This document shows positions 35,201 to 42,335 of a stretch of DNA of 61,402 bases, one piece after another; the first letter of the stretch is position 1, and every line of letters begins with the position of its first letter. The DNA is from Deltaproteobacteria bacterium (lineage in GTDB: Bacteria > Myxococcota_A > UBA9042). Under the pieces are notes generated by a model. The model made no database searches. It was not told the DNA's origin and saw nothing but the letters and a program-made list of their open reading frames with translations. The DNA is taken from contig VGRO01000010.1 in NCBI GenBank assembly GCA_016875335.1, positions 1-61,402 of the forward strand, written 5' to 3'. The translations under genes were made by a program, and so were the position numbers.

Positions 35201-37146
35201 GGGTCTGCGTGCAGCGCCACTTTCGCGAGATGGGCATCGACACCCAAAAAGACGTGTTCACCGCCAACGGCATCGGCGACATGAGCGGCGACGTCTTCGG
35301 CAACGGCGCGCTGCTGACCCAGACCGTCAAGTTCCTGGCCGTGTTCGACCACCGCCACATCTTCTTGGACCCGGACCCCGACCCGTTGGTCAGTTGGACC
35401 GAGCGCAAGCGCCTTTTCGACACGCCGCGCAGCAACTGGGTCATGTACGACGCCGCCAAGATCAGCGCGGGTGGTGGCGTCTATCCGCGCACGGCCAAGT
35501 CCATTGCCCTGTCGGCGCAGGCGCAAGCGATGCTCGGCGTGCAACAGGCCGAGATGAGCGGCGACGAACTGATGCACGCCATCTTGCAGATGCCCGTGGA
35601 CTTGTTCTGGAACGGCGGCATCGGCACCTTCGTCAAGTCGAGCCACGAGAGCCATGCCGACGCAGGCGACAAGGCCAACGACAACATTCGCGTCGACGCC
35701 ACGCAGTTGCGCTGCAAAGTCGTGGGCGAGGGCGGCAACCTGGGCTTTACCCAGGCGGCACGTGTCGAGGCGGCCCTGGGCGGCGTGCGGCTGAACACGG
35801 ACGCCGTCGACAACAGCGCCGGTGTGGACCTGAGCGACCATGAGGTCAACCTCAAGATCGCCTTCGCGCCGCTCTTGCAGGATGGCCGCATCGACTTCGC
35901 GCGCCGCGACCCGGTGCTTTTCGAGATCGACGAACGGGTCTGCGAACTGGTCATCCACAACAACGACCAGCAATCGCAGGGTTTGAGCGTCCAGCAACTC
36001 AAGAGCCCGGCGCGCATGCGCCAGTGGGGCGACGCCATTCGCTTCTTGGTCGCGGCCAACAAGATCGATCAGGTCGTGCAAATGCTGCCGAGCAAGGCCG
36101 TCATCGCCGAACGCCGCAAGCACGGTCAAGGGCTGACGCGGCCGGAGTTGGCGCGCATCACCGCGTTCGCCAAGATGTGGATCTTCAACGAGTTGTCGGC
36201 GGACCGCGGTTCGACCGAGCCGGTGGCCAAGCGCTATCTGGAATACTACTTCCCGCCCGCCGTGCGCGACCGCTACCCAGAGGCGGTGGACGGACACATG
36301 CTTCGCCATGAGATCGTAGCGACGCTGTGGACCAACGCGATCGTCGATTTCGCCGGAGCGGCGCTCCTGCCTCGCCTGGCGATGGAATACGGCCGCACGG
36401 TGACAGAACTGTGCCAGACCTACACGTTTGCCTGCGACGTGCTGGGTCTGGACGCGCTGCGGCGGCAGGTGGCGGCACTGAACTACCAGGTGCCCGCGAC
36501 CGTGCAATACGAGGCGCTGGTCGAGATCGAAGACGCGGCTGCCGCGGCGACCGAGTGGCTGCTCGCCAACCTGCCCGGCGAAACGCTGCGCCCCTACCTG
36601 GCGCGCGGCGACGCACTGGCGGCCTGGGCGGGCGACACCGTGGCCCAGTACCAAAACCTTGTACAGCGCGGGCGTCAGGACCAGGTGGCCCGGGCCAAGG
36701 CGTGGATCGGCCAGGGCATGCCCGAGACGTTGGCACACGACCTGACCACCGTGGCGTTGCGGCCGCGCCTGTTCGCGGTGTGGCAGGTCGGCCAGGCGGC
36801 AAAACTCGCGGCGTTGCCGGCGGCGGCCGTGACCTTTGCCACCGCCGAAGTCACCGGCCTGGACGCCCTGCTGGGGCAGATCTCGACCGCAAGTCCCCAA
36901 ACGCGTTGGGAATCGGCGGCGCTGTCCAGCCTGGGCGGCGGTCTGGCCGACACGCTGGCCCGGCTTGCCGTTCGCGTGGCGCAAAACCCCAAGGCGCAAA
37001 GCGGTCGCGACGCTGTCCGCAAGATCCTGGTCGACGAGCTCAAGCTCGGCAGCCTGTGGGAACTTGCCGAGCAGATCGCCGCGGAGGGCGTGCAGATTCC
37101 GGCTCTGGTCGTGCTGAGCGAGCGGTTGAGGGCGCGGCTGCGTTGA
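32281..37146 (+). CDS. gdhB: Large NAD-dependent glutamate dehydrogenase (GDH-180 class)
   Basis: A 1621-residue enzyme of the large NAD-specific GDH family, which converts glutamate to 2-oxoglutarate and ammonium for catabolism; the family forms very large homo-oligomers. The N-terminal ~650 residues include ACT-like regulatory segments. The catalytic core is at about 810-1230, with R-G-G-L-R-W-S-D-R, the lysine segment M-V-K-N-T-L-I-V-P-V-G-S-K-G-G-F-V-L, and the Rossmann part G-N-G-A-L-L and V-G-E-G-G-N-L-G-F-T. Length fits the class. AAGGA precedes the ATG at 32281. The gene ends in a TTGA overlap with the next gene. The long antisense frame here is a GC artefact. Confidence 0.95.
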   Translation: MTTPAQNSSGKQRALRTSGSFPLPTSRAVDRSDRRQRFVQAVRESPLFDSPELREQAEFMAYAVRLRADGEFIARHPVEAFAHHVHNGLQRVAIRKPDEILVGCSRPQKVKHGYDLPMVVLETCMADQPFIIDTIKLVLKRLDVPVLGTLNMILPVERSADHKLVDLTPDNPQARPESFSCHMLSPSAVGNRGPEIRQAIAAALERAQRIANDFRMTKRLVRDMLATLQFCADGARIGTPDFAEEVAFGNWLIDENFIFMGAYGFDAQGRPTGRLGLGRYDKADHAGCETDPATAFSTTAPLVSIHQSRIHSPIHRDAPLVEVRMRLFDGEGNPDGGVVFQGLFTYKADTGRASQVPFLRGKLGRMVAAEDLVPASHRMKLFLSFFDRLPMAFSMTASEQSLCAVINEAIDVDFGGPPRVWYRCESASSAAQVFAIVPANRYSDAIRNQLRDHLRSAFGADEALIKLLHGKTDALIVDLLLFAKTPLQTPDPDALSDALSALVTPMLENLREALRTTGSGEQEIDTLCLQFGSSLGDLDADWTDPKHLLKDLRSLAAVAAGGPTEIRLRCDVRDAAQKVIRLLVYTPVDIALTDILPILDNFGVRVLGERTDPVTDTEGRTVYFETYKIASDANNGPQLLEHADAFIAGLHAVMDGRVNSTSLNRLLLAAKLNWRQLQVMRAYLAYARQLGVTFASTLVQQVLHNQPGLVTTLMELFDARFNPLVDGKARAANDPVRTAVAAALDSKFRDQLRTVQDAVEDKVLRMFRNFVLATLRTNFFQLPDEARGMAFKFRCKDVELMQEPRPMFEIWVYDPRVEGIHLRGGKVARGGLRWSDRLDDFRTEILGLMQTQMVKNTLIVPVGSKGGFVLKKPERDDAARRRQADELYKVFIHGLLDLTDNLVKGKAIHPDDVVVYDEADPYLVVAADKGTAHLSDTANGIAQGRGFWLGDAFASGGSKGYDHKLYGITAKGGWVCVQRHFREMGIDTQKDVFTANGIGDMSGDVFGNGALLTQTVKFLAVFDHRHIFLDPDPDPLVSWTERKRLFDTPRSNWVMYDAAKISAGGGVYPRTAKSIALSAQAQAMLGVQQAEMSGDELMHAILQMPVDLFWNGGIGTFVKSSHESHADAGDKANDNIRVDATQLRCKVVGEGGNLGFTQAARVEAALGGVRLNTDAVDNSAGVDLSDHEVNLKIAFAPLLQDGRIDFARRDPVLFEIDERVCELVIHNNDQQSQGLSVQQLKSPARMRQWGDAIRFLVAANKIDQVVQMLPSKAVIAERRKHGQGLTRPELARITAFAKMWIFNELSADRGSTEPVAKRYLEYYFPPAVRDRYPEAVDGHMLRHEIVATLWTNAIVDFAGAALLPRLAMEYGRTVTELCQTYTFACDVLGLDALRRQVAALNYQVPATVQYEALVEIEDAAAAATEWLLANLPGETLRPYLARGDALAAWAGDTVAQYQNLVQRGRQDQVARAKAWIGQGMPETLAHDLTTVALRPRLFAVWQVGQAAKLAALPAAAVTFATAEVTGLDALLGQISTASPQTRWESAALSSLGGGLADTLARLAVRVAQNPKAQSGRDAVRKILVDELKLGSLWELAEQIAAEGVQIPALVVLSERLRARLR

Positions 37147-38030
37147 TCGGCGACACCGGCCTCGTTGCGGCGCTCAGCGCCTTTGCCGCTAGCGACGTCG
37201 GCCGGGCGTCCGCGCTGGCCGACCAAGCTGCAGCCGTGCATCCAGAGCCGTTGGCGATCGCGGCGGCCGCGCACCTGCGCCAGGTTGTCGCGCGCGGTTC
37301 GGTCGATGTCTATGCAAGCCCGGATGGTTTTGCCGCGTTCATCCGCGCCGGGGGCAACGTGCCGCTCTACCGCGAGACGTCGGCGGCCTATGCCGAGGCC
37401 CTGCGCCAGCACCGCGCCCTGCCGGCCCTGGACCTGGGCACGGGCGACGGCCGCGCCCTGCTGCCAGCGCTGGAACAGGTGTCAGCGCGCGTGGTAGCGG
37501 TCGAACCGAGCGCCGCCCTGGCCGGCGAACTGCGCGCCAGGGCGGATGCGCGCACCCTCGCTGTGGAAGTCCTTGAGGCGACGGCCCAGGCGATCACCCG
37601 CGACCCGGCCCTGCGGTCGGCGCGTTTTGGCTTGTGCGCCTCCACGTTTGCGTTGCAGTCGCTGCCGCGCGCCGATCGCATGCAGGTCTTGGGCTGGCTG
37701 CGCGACCACTGCCGCACGCTGGCGATCGCCGAGTTCGACGCCCCCGACCTGTCGCCGCCCTACGCGGACGACACCCTGCGCGACCTGGTCGCGCGCTACC
37801 GCCGGGGCGTGGCCGAGTACGCCGCCTGCCCGGAACCGGCGGTTTCCGGTTTCTTGATGCCCGTGCTTTTCGGCTATTTTGCCGCCGGCCGGTCGCGCAC
37901 CGTTTGGGAGCAGCCGGTCGGCGCGTGGATTTCTGACCTGCGCGCCGCGGGCTTCCTGCGGGTCCGATCGCGGCCGCTTTTTCCCTACTGGTGGGCAGAG
38001 GCACATTGGATCACGGCGGACGCCCCTTGA
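37143..38030 (+). CDS. SAM-dependent methyltransferase
   Basis: A 295-residue class I methyltransferase. SAM-binding motif L-D-L-G-T-G-D-G-R is near residue 98 and V-V-A-V-E-P-S-A follows. The ~90 N-terminal residues are helical, perhaps a lid. The substrate is unknown. The TTG at 37143 overlaps the glutamate dehydrogenase stop (TTGA), and the gene ends in another TTGA overlap with the patatin-like gene, so three genes are translationally coupled. No Shine-Dalgarno of its own is obvious. Confidence 0.78.
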   Translation: MIGDTGLVAALSAFAASDVGRASALADQAAAVHPEPLAIAAAAHLRQVVARGSVDVYASPDGFAAFIRAGGNVPLYRETSAAYAEALRQHRALPALDLGTGDGRALLPALEQVSARVVAVEPSAALAGELRARADARTLAVEVLEATAQAITRDPALRSARFGLCASTFALQSLPRADRMQVLGWLRDHCRTLAIAEFDAPDLSPPYADDTLRDLVARYRRGVAEYAACPEPAVSGFLMPVLFGYFAAGRSRTVWEQPVGAWISDLRAAGFLRVRSRPLFPYWWAEAHWITADAP

Positions 38031-38896
38031 ACCGTGCCTGCGCGCTGTTGCTGGCCCTCGCCGTGGCGGTTGGGTGCAGCGCGACCGGGACGCACGGCCG
38101 CGCCCCAGTACCGACGCGCACCTGCGCCGTGCTTTCGGTCGGCGAGTTCTACGGCATCGCCCACGCCGGCGTCCTGCGGCAGTTGCAGCGGCAAGGCGTG
38201 CGCATCGACTGCGTCGTCGGCAACAGCATGGGTTCGGTGGTCGGGGCGCTCTACGCGGCCGACCCCAAGGCCGATCCGGTCGAGCGGATGCGCGGATTGT
38301 TGCAAGCCTATGTCGTCGAAAGCGAGCGAGAATTCTCCAAGGACAAGCTCAAGTACCTGGCCGCGGAAGCCGTCAAGAGACTGACCGACGGCGGCCTCGA
38401 CCTCGGGGCCTTTCGCCGGCTGTCGCACGCCCGCTTCGTGCGCGTGCTCGACGCGGCCCTCGGGCACCGCGCCATCGAGCAGTTGGCCTTGCCCTACGCA
38501 ACCTTCCACCAACGCAAAGACGGCGGTGGCTTGCGGCTGGTCACGGTGGTGGCCGGAAACGCCGCCGACGCCATCGGCGCGAGCGCCGCCAACCCGCTCA
38601 TTTTCGAGGACATCGACCTCAAGGTCGCCGCGCGCATCGACCCAGGCGCCGACCGCCTGAGCGCCCTGCCGGTCAGCGACGCCTGCCGCTTGTTTCCGGG
38701 GGCGCGGCTGATCGCCGTCAACGTGACCGGCGAACCGATGGCGCTGGCCGCAGGCGTCGCGTGCCCGGTCCAGCACATTGTGGTCGCGCGGCGGCCGGTC
38801 ATCGACCGCGAGGAGGCCGCGCAAGGTGGCGCCGAGTTCGACCGGCTGGTGGCCGAGGGTGAGGCGGCAGCGGCCTCGGCGGCCCTGCGCCGGTAG
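38027..38896 (+). CDS. Patatin-like phospholipase lipoprotein
   Basis: A 289-residue predicted lipoprotein: lipobox V-A-V-G-C (Cys17). The patatin nucleophile elbow G-N-S-M-G is at 65-69 (Ser67). The catalytic Asp is probably in I-D-P-G (Asp205), where typical patatins have D-G-G. The oxyanion loop, normally G-G-G-x-R-G, reads V-G-E-F-Y-G (38-43), before the conserved H-A-G-V-L. So the Ser-Asp dyad is present but the oxyanion hole is atypical. The family hydrolyses phospholipids. Anchored outside the inner membrane, it may act in lipid turnover. TTG start coupled to the methyltransferase stop. Confidence 0.78.
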   Translation: MNRACALLLALAVAVGCSATGTHGRAPVPTRTCAVLSVGEFYGIAHAGVLRQLQRQGVRIDCVVGNSMGSVVGALYAADPKADPVERMRGLLQAYVVESEREFSKDKLKYLAAEAVKRLTDGGLDLGAFRRLSHARFVRVLDAALGHRAIEQLALPYATFHQRKDGGGLRLVTVVAGNAADAIGASAANPLIFEDIDLKVAARIDPGADRLSALPVSDACRLFPGARLIAVNVTGEPMALAAGVACPVQHIVVARRPVIDREEAAQGGAEFDRLVAEGEAAAASAALRR

Positions 38897-38927
38897 GCTG
38901 TTGTCGCCCATCTGGCTTCGGTGCAGG

Positions 38928-39851
38928 TCAACGCGCCGTCGGACTCGGATCGCTGCCATGGTCGGTTGCGCACCTGCCGCGCGCCGCTGCCAGCCACCCT
39001 TGCATCGCCTCGGCCGCACGGTTGCCCGGCTGCGGCACCGCACCCATGTGGCCGACATCGAGGACCTGTGCGGCGTGCCGCGGCCCGGCGGCAGCCACCC
39101 GCTCCGCCATGCGGCGGTGCTGCTCGACCAGCCCCGGCGTGTCGTCGCCCGCGCCCAGCACCACCGTCGTCGGCGACTCTGGCAGCAGCAAGCGGTCCAC
39201 TGCCCACGCCCGCCGCGCGTCGCCGTCGTGGCCATAGAAACCCTCGATTTTCTCGCGGTCGCTGCCGGTGACGTGGGCCAGCAGGGCATCGGGATCGTAC
39301 AGGCCCGCCAGGTGCGCCACACCCGCCACCGCGGTCGCATCGCCGCCCACGGCTTTCAGCCGCGCTCCGTCGTAGCCCAGCAGGCCGGCGACAAGGGCGC
39401 CGCCCGAGTGGCCGATGAGCACGACACAGCGCGGGTTGCCGCCCAGCTCCAGGGCATGCGCTTGCAGCCACGCCACCGCTCGCGCCACGTCGCCGAGCCC
39501 TTCGGCCATGCCCGCTTCGGGGGGTTGTCGGTAGCCGACCACCGCGGCCACGTAGCCCTGGCGCGCCAGGAACTCGCCCGTGCGTCCAAAGTAGCCGGTG
39601 ACCCACTGCACCATGCGGCGGTCGAGTTCCTTCCAGGCGCCGCCGTGCACGAATACCGCGATCGGCCGGAAGCGGGCAGCGTCGTCGGGCAGGTACAGGT
39701 CGAGTTGTTGCTTCTTGTGGCGGGTGCCGGCGTAGGCGACGTCTTCGCGCAGTTGCAGGCCGGCCAGGTTGGGCGAGGCGCACGCGGCGCACGCGAGCAC
39801 GGCCATCCATGCAAGCAAGGGCCGACCGGATGCGGGGCGCGCGGGCGTCAT
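38928..39851 (-). CDS. Alpha/beta-hydrolase esterase lipoprotein
   Basis: A 307-residue predicted lipoprotein with lipobox around V-L-A-C-A-A-C (Cys21 or Cys24). It is a carboxylesterase/lipase-type alpha/beta hydrolase: oxyanion H-G-G-A-W at 69-73, nucleophile G-H-S-G-G (Ser149), probable Asp in G-A-G-D-D-T-P and His in V-G-H-M-G-A. Q-L-D-L-Y-L-P is the family entry strand. It is the last gene of the minus-strand run starting at the phosphomannomutase gene, 44 bases after its neighbour. Convergent with the patatin gene. Confidence 0.85.
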   Translation of the reverse strand: MTPARPASGRPLLAWMAVLACAACASPNLAGLQLREDVAYAGTRHKKQQLDLYLPDDAARFRPIAVFVHGGAWKELDRRMVQWVTGYFGRTGEFLARQGYVAAVVGYRQPPEAGMAEGLGDVARAVAWLQAHALELGGNPRCVVLIGHSGGALVAGLLGYDGARLKAVGGDATAVAGVAHLAGLYDPDALLAHVTGSDREKIEGFYGHDGDARRAWAVDRLLLPESPTTVVLGAGDDTPGLVEQHRRMAERVAAAGPRHAAQVLDVGHMGAVPQPGNRAAEAMQGWLAAARGRCATDHGSDPSPTAR

Positions 39852-39895
39852 GGCGGCACGGTGCGCCAACTGCGCGGGGGCGTCAAGAAACCCGG

Positions 39896-40963
39896 CTACG
39901 TGCCCACCGCCGCGCCACCGCCTTGGCCGGGACACCGCACCTTGCGCACGTCGTCGGTCCGCACCAGCCGCACGACGTCGGCGGTCCGCTCCAGGCGCAC
40001 CCAGGTGACCCAACAGCCGGCCGCCCACGCCGGTTCGGTCGCGCGCAGCAGCACGGCAGCTTCGCGCAATTCGCGGCTGACCTTGCCGGTCGCGTCGCGC
40101 AAGGGCAGCCATCCGGCGTCGACGGCGCGCACCGCCAGCAAAAGGCCGTGCAGTGCCGATGCGGGCCGGCGCGCGCGAGGCCAGTGATGCGCCACAATGC
40201 GCGTCAATGCCGGTTCCTCCAGGCCAGCCGGCAGCCCAAGGCGCGCCAGGCCGCGCTCCACCTCGCGTTCCAACTGGGAGCGGGCCTCCAACGCCGGGCG
40301 CAGCATCTCGTCGCGCGGCAAGATGGCGCCCACGGCCTGGGCCGCGGCCAGGTGCGGCGGCGCCAGGTGGTCCCACAGCCGTTCCGCTGCGCGCAGGTGC
40401 AGCCACTCGTGCCAATTGACGCGGCCGTGCTGGACGTAGCGCTCCGGGATTTCGCGCACCCAGCGCGGCGTGGTCAAGAAAGGCCGGGCCGCCGCCACCA
40501 CCTGGCGCTGCACGATGGGCACCGCGCGCCGCACCACGTCACAAAACTGGCGCACCCGACCGGCCCACTCAGGCGGGACCTTGGGGTGCAGCGGCTTGCT
40601 TGCGAGTGCGTGCAGCCGCAGTTCGCACGCTTCGAGCACCGGTTGCAGGGTCGGCAGGCGGGGCCAGGCGGCAATGGTCTCGGCGACAGGATTGGCGCGC
40701 CCGTCGCCCGCCGCGTCCCACCGCTGCAAAAGACCGACAAGCGGGGCATGCGCCCGGGCCAGCGCCTCGAATTCCCCGCCAAGCGCCAGTTGCCCCTGAT
40801 GGACGCGCTCGTCGGCAGCGCGCCGTTCGCGTTCGGCTGCGTGGGCCACGGCCTGCTCCTTGGCGCGTTCGGCGGCCAGCAGCGCTGCGGCGTCCGGCAG
40901 CGCATGCGGCTTGGCGCACGCGACAAGGCCGGCGCACGCCAGCCACAGCGGCGACCACCTCAA
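39896..40963 (-). CDS. Predicted helical lipoprotein, unknown function
   Basis: A 355-residue predicted lipoprotein: signal with lipobox G-L-V-A-C (Cys17), then Ala/Arg/Glu-rich helical segments. A H-E-W-L-H segment lies near residue 185; it superficially resembles a zinc-binding H-E-x-x-H but has only three residues between the histidines, so no metalloprotease is claimed. The TTG at 40963 overlaps the GH99-like stop (TTGA). I recognise no family. Possible role with the neighbouring envelope enzymes is only inferred from operon position. Confidence 0.65.
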   Translation of the reverse strand: MRWSPLWLACAGLVACAKPHALPDAAALLAAERAKEQAVAHAAERERRAADERVHQGQLALGGEFEALARAHAPLVGLLQRWDAAGDGRANPVAETIAAWPRLPTLQPVLEACELRLHALASKPLHPKVPPEWAGRVRQFCDVVRRAVPIVQRQVVAAARPFLTTPRWVREIPERYVQHGRVNWHEWLHLRAAERLWDHLAPPHLAAAQAVGAILPRDEMLRPALEARSQLEREVERGLARLGLPAGLEEPALTRIVAHHWPRARRPASALHGLLLAVRAVDAGWLPLRDATGKVSRELREAAVLLRATEPAWAAGCWVTWVRLERTADVVRLVRTDDVRKVRCPGQGGGAAVGT

Positions 40964-42294
40964 GGCGAGCGGCCCTTGAAGGCGTCGGCCCAGCCGCGCA
41001 TCCGCCGCAGCCACAGGTCACCTTCGGGTTCGGTGGGCTCGATCTCGCTGCCTTCGTGCAATTCGTTGAAACTGGTCAGGACCACCCAGTCGGCCGCTTG
41101 GGCGATCTGCCAGTGGTCGCGCAACATGTCGCCGTCGCGGCGCGCGTGGAAGGTGCCGGGAAAGCGGATGTTGCTGTCGTCGTAGCCGGGCATCACCGTG
41201 GCCACGACCAGCTTGTCGCGCAGCCGCGCGTGCTGCCGGCCCAGGCGCAGTTCATCGGCGTAGCTCGCCGGCGAGACAAAGCTGACATAGCTGTGCAGGC
41301 CGCCCAGCACGTCGAGCCATTGCGGCTGCATCCGGTCGCCGATCGCCAACACCGGCAGTCCATCGAGCGCCTTGCGGTAGCCGTCGGCGTCCACCTTGTC
41401 GAAGATGCGGGTGTACAGGAACACCACCCGCAGGCCGTGCACGGTCAGCCACGCCGGGTGGCGCATGTCGTTGCCCACCAGCCACTCGAGCTGCTTGCGC
41501 AAATCCTGATGGTTGTCTGCGGCTTCCAGGTAGGCCGACACGCTCAGCCCGTCGTGTTCAGCGGCGTCGAGCAGTGCCCTGAGGATGGCGTCCTGCCGGG
41601 CGTCGCGCTGCCACACCGACATGACCAAGGTGTCGATACCCGCTTGCTTGGCCCAGGTGGTGTGCATGTGCAAGGTGCCGCCGTCGAGCGAATCGTACAG
41701 GCCCAACTTCGGCGGCAGGTTGACGCCCTTGTGGGGGGCGGCGGGATCCCAGTGTTGCCATTTCTTGGCCGGACCGTGCGGCGTGCCCCACCACCCGTAG
41801 TAGAACGCCAGCACCCGCCGGCCCCAGTCCTTGCGCGGCAGCGGCCTGCCAAAATCGCGCAGCGTGAGGTCCAGGATCCGCAGGTTGCCGACCAGCGGCA
41901 GCTTGCCCGACGAGCGGTCCTGGGCCAGCCTGCCGCCCGCCGAGGTCACCTGAACCGCGGTGCCGCCCGCGTCGCCGCGCGTGACGTGGACCTGCAGCGG
42001 GTCGCCGGTCGGCAGCGCCGCGAAATCGACCGTCAGGCGCACCCGACTCAGGTCGCGCACCGGCTTGCGCACCACGATGGCGCTGCCCTGCAGAATCGGC
42101 GTCGCCACCTCGGCGGGACCGGCGACCTGCAAGGCGTGGCCGACGGCGTGGACGAGGGCGCCGCGTACCTCGACGCGGGTCCAGTCGGCCGTGGTGTCGA
42201 CCATCACCCGCAGCGGCAGCACTGCCTGCTGGCCCAGCACCGGCGCAGCGACGAGCGCGGCGGCTGCGGCTGCACAAATGACCAGCGACCTCAT
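40960..42294 (-). CDS. GH99-like (WbsX/endomannosidase superfamily) secreted protein
   Basis: A 444-residue protein with a signal peptide (cleavage near V-L-G-Q-Q). After an N-terminal beta domain (about 20-160), the rest is a TIM-barrel like GH71/GH99 and WbsX proteins: L-A-F-Y-Y-G-W-W-G-T-P near 165-175, H-W-D-P near 185, G-L-Y-D-S-L-D, A-K-Q-A-G-I-D, then a late S-F-N-E-L-H-E-G-S-E-I-E-P with the acidic pair expected at the active site. GH99 enzymes cut internal alpha-mannosidic bonds. Cell-wall or exopolysaccharide trimming is inferred, and a mannose-phosphate enzyme gene opens the same run. Stop overlaps the next start. Confidence 0.75.
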   Translation of the reverse strand: MRSLVICAAAAAALVAAPVLGQQAVLPLRVMVDTTADWTRVEVRGALVHAVGHALQVAGPAEVATPILQGSAIVVRKPVRDLSRVRLTVDFAALPTGDPLQVHVTRGDAGGTAVQVTSAGGRLAQDRSSGKLPLVGNLRILDLTLRDFGRPLPRKDWGRRVLAFYYGWWGTPHGPAKKWQHWDPAAPHKGVNLPPKLGLYDSLDGGTLHMHTTWAKQAGIDTLVMSVWQRDARQDAILRALLDAAEHDGLSVSAYLEAADNHQDLRKQLEWLVGNDMRHPAWLTVHGLRVVFLYTRIFDKVDADGYRKALDGLPVLAIGDRMQPQWLDVLGGLHSYVSFVSPASYADELRLGRQHARLRDKLVVATVMPGYDDSNIRFPGTFHARRDGDMLRDHWQIAQAADWVVLTSFNELHEGSEIEPTEPEGDLWLRRMRGWADAFKGRSP

Positions 42295-42335
42295 CGACTG
42301 CGCACGACGGTGGGGCCGATGCGGCCCTGGTTCGG

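Noticed and set aside
32302-36999. A 1565-codon open frame antisense to glutamate dehydrogenase
   Set aside because: Typical high-GC antisense frame: no motif, and the sense strand is a clear enzyme.
39896-40963. Zinc metalloprotease based on H-E-W-L-H
   Set aside because: Spacing is H-E-x-x-H-like in form but no downstream third ligand or family match is visible.
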